DNA of 64,000 nucleotides from an uncultured Roseiflexus sp. (GTDB lineage: Bacteria; Chloroflexota; Chloroflexia; Chloroflexales; Roseiflexaceae): the NCBI GenBank assembly GCA_937935075.1, contig CALGYB010000030.1:1-64000 (forward strand). Reading direction: 5' to 3'. Below the pieces are notes generated by a model. That model saw nothing but the letters and a program-made list of their open reading frames with translations, had not been told where the DNA came from and ran no database searches. Shown here piece after piece: positions 58,120 through 64,000 of this stretch (position 1 is the stretch's first letter; every line of letters starts with the position of its first letter). The translations under genes and the position numbers were made by a program.

Positions 58120-58361
58120 CGGTCATCGGCGGGGCGGTTGGAGCGCCTGGGGGAGTGGGCGGCGCTGGGGTGCGTGCAGGTGCGGGGTAAGGTGGCGGCG
58201 ATGACCGTCACCGATGGGCAGCGCCGGAGGGCATGGGTGTGCGGGGTGGGGTGGCGCAGGTGACGGTCATCGGCGGGGCGGTTGGAGCGCCTGGGGGAGT
58301 GGGCGGCGCTGGGGTGCGTGCAGGTGCGGGGTAAGGTGGCGGAGATGACCGTCACCGATGG
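58112..58361. repeat. 144-bp-period G-rich direct repeat with GGTGACGGTCAT/ATGACCGTCACC arms
   Basis: Units begin ggtgacggtcatcggcggggcggttggagcg at 58115 and 58259; arms atgaccgtcacc at 58201 and ~58345. Confidence 0.85.
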
Positions 58362-58434
58362 CGGGCTGCCGCTTGCCCCATACCACGGGGCATGCTACAA
58401 TAAAGTCACGGATTGCAATTTACCTGTAAGGAGC

Positions 58435-59799
58435 ATGACGATCAGAGACGATCAGACGACTCCCAATGGCGGGCGCCGCCTCTACGAAACCCGCCCGCCC
58501 CGTGAACGCGCTTTTCTCGTCGGTGTGGAACTGACCGGTGGCCGCAGTGCATGGAAAGCCGAAGACTCGCTCCAGGAACTCGCCCTGCTGGCTGACACCG
58601 CCGGTCTTGATGTAGTTGGCAGCACGTATCAGCGCCTCAAGCAGCCCTTCCCGCGTTATTTCGTTGGTCCCGGTAAGATCGAAGAAATCGCCGCACTCCG
58701 CGACACGTTGCGCTATGATCTCGTCGTGTTCGACGATGAATTGACGCCAGCACAGGCGCGCAACATCGAAGATGCCTTGCAGACGCGCGTGCTGGACCGC
58801 ACCGTCCTGATCCTCGACATCTTCGCGCGCCATGCGCAGACCCACGAAGGGCGCGTGCAGGTCGAACTGGCGCAGTACCGCTACCTGCTCCCCCGTCTGC
58901 GACGACAATGGACGCACCTGGAGCGTCAGGCTGGCGGCGGCGGCGCTTCCGCAGGCGGCGTCGTCGGGTTGCGCGGTCCAGGCGAGACGCAGCTCGAAGT
59001 CGACCGGCGCCTGATTGCGCGCCGCATCCAGTGGCTCGAACAGCAGATCGAGGACGTGCATCGCCATCGCGAAGTCTACCGTGAACGGCGGCGTCAGAGC
59101 GGCATCCCGGTGGCGGCAATCGTCGGATACACGAACGCCGGAAAATCGACGCTGCTCAACGCCCTTTCTGGCGCTAACGTGCGCGCCGAAGACCGGTTGT
59201 TCGCTACGCTCGACCCGACAACGCGCCAGGTGGCGCTTCCCGGCGGGCAGCAGATCCTTCTTACCGACACCGTCGGGTTTATTCAGAAACTGCCAACGCA
59301 CCTGGTAGCGGCGTTCCGCGCAACCCTCGAAGAGATCCGTGAGGCGGATGTGTTGCTGCACGTGCTCGACATTACCCATCCGAACGCAGCGCAACAGACG
59401 CAGACGGTCCTCGATACACTGCACGATCTTCAGGTGGAGGATCGTCCGATCCTCACGGTGCTCAACAAGGTCGATCTCATGGTCGGCGTCGATGAATCTG
59501 AAGTGGGCAGAATTGCAGAAACGTTGGGGATGCCGGACGATTATGTGGCTGTCTCGGCGCGCAAAGGTTGGGGTCTCGATACGCTTTTGCACCGCATCGA
59601 GCGGACGCTTAGTGAGCGCATGATGCCGCTGACGGCGCTGATCCCTTACCGCCGCAACGATCTGGTGTCGCTCTGGCATACGCGCGGCGTGATTGACGAA
59701 GAACGGTACGAAGCGGAAGGGACGCTGATCGCCGGCCGTCTTCCGGTCGATCTGGTGCGCTGGTTCGAGCCGTTCTCGCACCCTGTGTTCGCTGCATAA
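58435..59799 (+). CDS. hflX: GTPase HflX
   Basis: GLRGPGETQLEVDRRLI, VGYTNAGKSTLLNALSG, DTVGFIQKLPTHLVAAFRATLEE; RBS taaggag upstream. Confidence 0.96.
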   Translation: MTIRDDQTTPNGGRRLYETRPPRERAFLVGVELTGGRSAWKAEDSLQELALLADTAGLDVVGSTYQRLKQPFPRYFVGPGKIEEIAALRDTLRYDLVVFDDELTPAQARNIEDALQTRVLDRTVLILDIFARHAQTHEGRVQVELAQYRYLLPRLRRQWTHLERQAGGGGASAGGVVGLRGPGETQLEVDRRLIARRIQWLEQQIEDVHRHREVYRERRRQSGIPVAAIVGYTNAGKSTLLNALSGANVRAEDRLFATLDPTTRQVALPGGQQILLTDTVGFIQKLPTHLVAAFRATLEEIREADVLLHVLDITHPNAAQQTQTVLDTLHDLQVEDRPILTVLNKVDLMVGVDESEVGRIAETLGMPDDYVAVSARKGWGLDTLLHRIERTLSERMMPLTALIPYRRNDLVSLWHTRGVIDEERYEAEGTLIAGRLPVDLVRWFEPFSHPVFAA

Positions 59800-60737
59800 T
59801 GAATCCACTGCCGCCATTCGCCGCCGTGAGCATGGCAGCGTTGCTTGCCCCGCTTGCGCTGACGCCGCTGCGTGAGCGACTCAATCCGGCTGACCTGCCG
59901 GGTGTTCAGCGTTTTGTGCGCGTCGGTGCGTATGACCTGCACTACACCGATGAGGGACCGCGCGACGCGCCGGTGGTGTTGCTCGTCCACGGCTTTGCCG
60001 CGTGGGCGTTCGCCTGGCGTTCGCAACGCGCCGCGCTCGCCGCCGCCGGACGGCGGGTGGTGACGATTGATCTCATCGGCTACGGTGCATCCCCTCGTCC
60101 TGCGGCGCCGGTCTACTCGACGCACGATCAGGCGCAGGTGTTGTTGCAGGCGCTCGATGCACTTGAGATCAGGACGTTCGATGTGGTCGGGCACTCGTTC
60201 GGCGGGCGGGTGGCGTTTCAGATGGCGCTGCTTGCTCCGCAGCGGGTGCAGCGCATCGTTGCGATCTGCCCTGAGGCGTTCACCGTCGGGCGTCCGCCGA
60301 TTGCTGCGCTTGCCCGTCTGCCGCTGATCGGTCAGGCGCTCTCGTACTATGTCCTGGCGCCGTCGCTGGTCGGCGTCGGGCTGCGTTCCCTCTCGAAGCG
60401 CCACGACTGGTTGACCGACGAGGTGATCGCGGGGTACGCCGCGCCGCTGTATGTGCGCGGCACGGCGGCGGCGCAGGTCTGGCAGGCGCGCTCGCCAAAG
60501 GACGGACCGCTGCCGGCGCCGGAGAACCTGGCGTCGATCCGCCCGCCGACGCTGCTGCTGTGGGGCGATGGCGACACGGTGTTTCCGGTGGACGAGGGGC
60601 GCCGCCTGGAACGCATCCTCCCCGACGCTCGTCTGATCGTCTACGACCGCACTGGCCACCTGCCCTACGAAGAACGCGCGGCGGAGGTGAATGAGGCGAT
60701 GGTTGGGTTCCTCCGGGGAGATGAGATAGGAACATGA
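59799..60737 (+). CDS. Alpha/beta hydrolase
   Basis: VLLVHGFAAWAFAWRSQ, VVGHSFGGRVAFQMAL, C-terminal GHLPYEE. Confidence 0.92.
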   Translation: MNPLPPFAAVSMAALLAPLALTPLRERLNPADLPGVQRFVRVGAYDLHYTDEGPRDAPVVLLVHGFAAWAFAWRSQRAALAAAGRRVVTIDLIGYGASPRPAAPVYSTHDQAQVLLQALDALEIRTFDVVGHSFGGRVAFQMALLAPQRVQRIVAICPEAFTVGRPPIAALARLPLIGQALSYYVLAPSLVGVGLRSLSKRHDWLTDEVIAGYAAPLYVRGTAAAQVWQARSPKDGPLPAPENLASIRPPTLLLWGDGDTVFPVDEGRRLERILPDARLIVYDRTGHLPYEERAAEVNEAMVGFLRGDEIGT

Positions 60738-61115
60738 AAGTTCCAGGAGTCTACCTTGATACCTCCGTGCTGGGGGGTGCTTCGATGCCGAGTTCGCTCC
60801 CTGCTCGAACGGACTTATCAGGGATATTCGCCGCAGTTTATTTGTGCCCGTTTTGTCTGAGATTGTGACTGTCAAGGTTGCCAATGCTCCCGTAGATGTA
60901 CAAACACTGTACACGGAACTCGTGTCCGGCGCTGCTGAAGTTCTGACTGTGAACAGGAGCGCCCTTGAACTCGCAGAGGCTTATCAACAACGTGGCATCC
61001 TGACGCCGAAATTCTACAATGATGGTGTGCATAGTGCACTTGCGACGGTGGCTGACGTCGATGTGCTGGTTAGCTGGAACTTCAAGCACGTCGTTCATTA
61101 TGATAAGATACGCGG
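60734..61115 (+). pseudogene. PIN-domain protein, frameshifted at a G tract
   Basis: MKVPGVYLDTSVLGG then frame change into CFDAEFAPCSNGLIRDIRRSLFVPVLSEIVTVKVANAPV...GILTPKFYNDGVHSALATVADVDVLVSWNFKHVVHYDKIR. Confidence 0.8.
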
Positions 61116-61134
61116 GTCGGGTATGTTCCCGCCT

Positions 61135-62430
61135 TCAACCTGCAACCTTCAACCTTTGCCTCACAATTTCATACAGTATCACCCCCGCTGCCACACCGAC
61201 GTTCAACGAATCCTGCCCGGAGGCCATGGGGATGCGCACCAGCGACGAACAGGCCGCCAGCGTCGCACTGGTCAATCCCTCGGTTTCATTACCGACGATG
61301 ATCGCCAGCGGGATGGGCAGGTCGGCGTCGTACAGGGTCTGCTCGACATTGCCGGTTGCGCCGGCGACGTGGATGTCCTGTGCGCGCAGTCGCCCGATCC
61401 AGGCGGGCAGATCGGCGCAGGCGTAGATCGGGATGCGCCCTACGGCGCCGCGCGCGGCGCGCACACATTCGCGGTGGAGCGGATCGGCGCCGCCGCCTGC
61501 CACGACGACCGCTTCGGCTCCGGCGGCATCGGCAGTGCGCAACGTCATGCCCAGGTTTTCGGGATTGTTGATCTGCTCCGTGACCAGAATGACGGCGCGC
61601 CTGCCGGGGCGGTAGTCGGCGACGTCGCGCACCCGCCCCCAAATTGCAGTGATGACGGCGGGGATCGGGCGGGTGGGAGTGATCAAGCCCATCAGACCTT
61701 CGGAAATGCGGTAGGCGGGCACATCCAGGTCTGCCGCGCGCCGGAGCAGCGCTGCGCCTGTCGGATCGCGCAGCAGATCGCCGGTGTAGAACAGGTCCTC
61801 GACCGGCAGATCATCAAGGGCGCGGGAGGCGAGGAGGGGACCTTCGGCAAGGAATTGACCGCGCGCGCGCCGACCTGCCGCATTGCCGAGGTCGCGCAGG
61901 CGGGCGACAATCGGGTCTCTGGCGCTGCTGAGGGTTTGCCCCTGCGCCGGGGGCGGCAGGTCGGCGCGCGCTAGTGGGGGACCACGGAATAGTGTGTCGT
62001 CGTCGATGACGGGGAGCGTTCCGCTGCCGCGCCGAACGCCAATGAACAGATGAATGCCGGGGCGCCTTAGCGGTGGACGCGGTGCGACTTCATGCCCGTC
62101 GAACAGTTCAGCGAGCGTCGGCAACGTCCACGCGCCGGCTACCAGAAACAGTAGCGCGTCGCCGCGTGGCGCAGCCAGGAGTAGATCGCGCAGTGCGCGT
62201 TCGTGGGCAGCCACAACCATTGCGCGTGTTGTAGCAGCAAAGCGCGTTTCTGAGCGGTATACCAGCATGCCGTCGATGGTTCCCCATCCCGACGCCAGGA
62301 CGCGCACTGCCGCGCGGTCGGCGTCGAAGAAGTCAGCAACCAGGTCGTCATGTTCAGCGTCGTATTCCCGGCGCAGCAGGTCGATCAGCGCTGATCGTGC
62401 GGCATCCAGGTTCTCGATAATGATAGCCAC
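61135..62430 (-). CDS. SpoU/TrmH-family RNA methyltransferase with extra N-terminal domain
   Basis: C-term VILVTEQINNPENLGMTLRTADAAGAEAVVV, PLAIIVGNETEGLTSATLAACSSLVRIPMASGQDSLNVGVAAGVILYEIVRQR; N-term ~150 aa of different type. Confidence 0.88.
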   Translation of the reverse strand: MAIIIENLDAARSALIDLLRREYDAEHDDLVADFFDADRAAVRVLASGWGTIDGMLVYRSETRFAATTRAMVVAAHERALRDLLLAAPRGDALLFLVAGAWTLPTLAELFDGHEVAPRPPLRRPGIHLFIGVRRGSGTLPVIDDDTLFRGPPLARADLPPPAQGQTLSSARDPIVARLRDLGNAAGRRARGQFLAEGPLLASRALDDLPVEDLFYTGDLLRDPTGAALLRRAADLDVPAYRISEGLMGLITPTRPIPAVITAIWGRVRDVADYRPGRRAVILVTEQINNPENLGMTLRTADAAGAEAVVVAGGGADPLHRECVRAARGAVGRIPIYACADLPAWIGRLRAQDIHVAGATGNVEQTLYDADLPIPLAIIVGNETEGLTSATLAACSSLVRIPMASGQDSLNVGVAAGVILYEIVRQRLKVAG

Positions 62431-62481
62431 ACGCTTTACCCTTCCCTCACAAGACGTGGATCGTGCCGTCGCTCTCTTATC

Positions 62482-62609
62482 GAGCGATCAACCAACACCT
62501 GGACAATCAAGGACGTGGAGCGGCAGATGTGGGCTGAGCCTGTCGCAGCCAACGTCTGCCGCAGGACGGTCAACACGGGCCATTATTGTGCAACACTGGT
62601 TGATCGCTC
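62482..62609. repeat. GAGCGATCAACCA inverted-repeat element (128 bp)
   Basis: Perfect 13-bp inverted repeats GAGCGATCAACCA / TGGTTGATCGCTC. Confidence 0.85.
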
Positions 62610-63077
62610 TTTTATGCCGAGTCGTCCGTTCGAGGCATCAGGACGCTTCAATTCCCCCTTCTCCCGCGTGCAGGAGAAGGAAGCAGAGAGATGAGGGTAA
62701 AGACGGCGCCAGGACACGTCATATAGCCATTGCCCCCAAAGCCTCTCCACCCGTGAGGACGCCAAACCTCCGTTTCGGGCGACCGGTGGCATCGTTTGCC
62801 ATCACCGTGAACAGTTGCGTCCTGCTGCACAGGGATGGGCTATTCCGAGCGTACTCGCTGTCGAGTATAGCACAAGCGGGTGGAGACATACGGCATGGGC
62901 GGCATCTCCACCAGAATGCCATCCCCTGATACAACCGTCTCTGAGCATTTGCGCTTTTGTGGTCGCTCTATCGCAAGCAGCGCCTCCGTGATCGCACCGC
63001 TTGCACGAAGGCCCGCTTCCACAGCCTGCAACCGACGTTATCCGGTAGACCCGCGCCGCCAGGTCGCACGCCCTCTC

Positions 63078-63229
<152 letters not shown>

Positions 63230-63399
63230 ACCTGCACTCGAGACATGGAAGCCCCGTAGGGGCCTGGTGTGATCTCAGCGAGGGCTTTAGCCCGCAGCGT
63301 CCGGCGCAACCCAGCCTCTGGAGTAGGTACGCGCATATAGGGATGTATATTCAGACTCCATAACCGTCGGACGAGGATGAGGCGGAGCGGTTGTGTTTC

Positions 63400-64000
63400 T
63401 CAGCGGCCTGTGGCGCGCACCGGGCGCGTAACGGCGCGCGCAGCGCGGGCGAGTCCCCGGCGGGCGCGAAGGCTCGCAACGGCGGCGTAGTGCCCGGCAG
63501 CCCATGAGCGTCCACCAGCCTGCACGTCGCCGTGGATGATCGCCTGTCGGAGGTCGTCGGCGGTTGTGCCGGGGAAGAGGGTGTAGCCAAGCCCTACTGT
63601 CGAGAAGTGGTGCGCATCGCTTCCGCCGCAGGCAGGCAGACCGAGCATCGCTGCCACGGACGCGGCGCGCGCATTCATGCCCGGCAGCGGCAGGCTGGCG
63701 TTGAACACCTCGACGCCATCGACGGGCCAGGCCGGGTTGTCGCCGCCGCAGTAGCGGAGCAGATGTGCGCCAAATGAAGAGACCAGCCAATCGAAGGGGT
63801 GCGCAACGATGCAAATCGCCCCCTGCTCATGAGCAGCAGCAATCGTTTTGGGTGCGGGTTGTCCTGGAGGGAGGGCGCGTTCGAGAAACAACACCAGCAG
63901 GTGACCATCGGCAGTGGACACCTCCTCGCCGACGATCACCTCGACATCGAAGCCGCGCGCCATGCGCCGCGCCTCGAGCGCGCCGGCGATGGTATCGTGA
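63400..64000 (-). CDS. PHP-domain metal-dependent phosphoesterase, N-terminus outside window
   Basis: In-frame HDTIAGALEARRMARGFDVEVIVGEEVSTADGHLLVLFL ... CIVAHPFDW, GSDAHH; ORF open at window end. Confidence 0.85.
   Translation of the reverse strand, partial: HDTIAGALEARRMARGFDVEVIVGEEVSTADGHLLVLFLERALPPGQPAPKTIAAAHEQGAICIVAHPFDWLVSSFGAHLLRYCGGDNPAWPVDGVEVFNASLPLPGMNARAASVAAMLGLPACGGSDAHHFSTVGLGYTLFPGTTADDLRQAIIHGDVQAGGRSWAAGHYAAVASLRARRGLARAARAVTRPVRATGR

Noticed and set aside
58112-58361. Two-repeat CRISPR candidate from repeated GGTGACGGTCAT
   Set aside because: Repeat arms are inverted, interiors are identical between units, no cas genes
58420-59817. 465-aa ORF opposite hflX
   Set aside because: Antisense shadow of a confidently identified GTPase
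60844-61974. 376-aa + strand ORF
   Set aside because: Only its first ~90 residues are the PIN remnant; the rest runs antisense through the SpoU methyltransferase gene

Overview
Window of a high-GC genome that looks like a filamentous anoxygenic Chloroflexota (Roseiflexus-like by protein style; this assignment is inference). Most of it is ordinary chromosome: an ArsR-controlled ACR3/COG0701-permease/thioredoxin arsenic locus, a receiver-GAF-PAS-nucleotide cyclase, purN-purD, an iron ABC transporter (substrate-binding protein and permease, no ATPase), etfAB with an acyl-CoA dehydrogenase, enoyl-CoA hydratase and SDR, two sensor kinases, a site-2 protease, aldose 1-epimerase, a tricorn-like S41 protease, an MacAB-like exporter, a group-1-like [NiFe] hydrogenase (small and large subunits, cytochrome b, maturation protease), hflX, and a SpoU/TrmH methyltransferase. 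The observations most worth following are: (1) an RsbT-like kinase, an RsbX-like phosphatase and a GAF/PAS sensor kinase in one apparent operon, with an unusual RsbR-like protein elsewhere in the window that fuses a LacI/periplasmic-binding sensor domain to a STAS domain, suggesting a ligand-sensing stressosome; (2) at least four families of short non-autonomous inverted-repeat elements, some with readable target-site duplications, including a GGTGACGGTCAT/ATGACCGTCACC family that surrounds a G-rich 144-bp tandem repeat between the hydrogenase protease gene and hflX; (3) several toxin-antitoxin loci in decay (frameshifted HicA, truncated VapC, PIN gene broken at a G tract); (4) paired ArsR-type operators and a DtxR-like box; (5) a gene relic of the downstream double-SBP gene next to a probable IS end. 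No rRNA, tRNA or CRISPR was recognised. All calls were made by eye without database searches.
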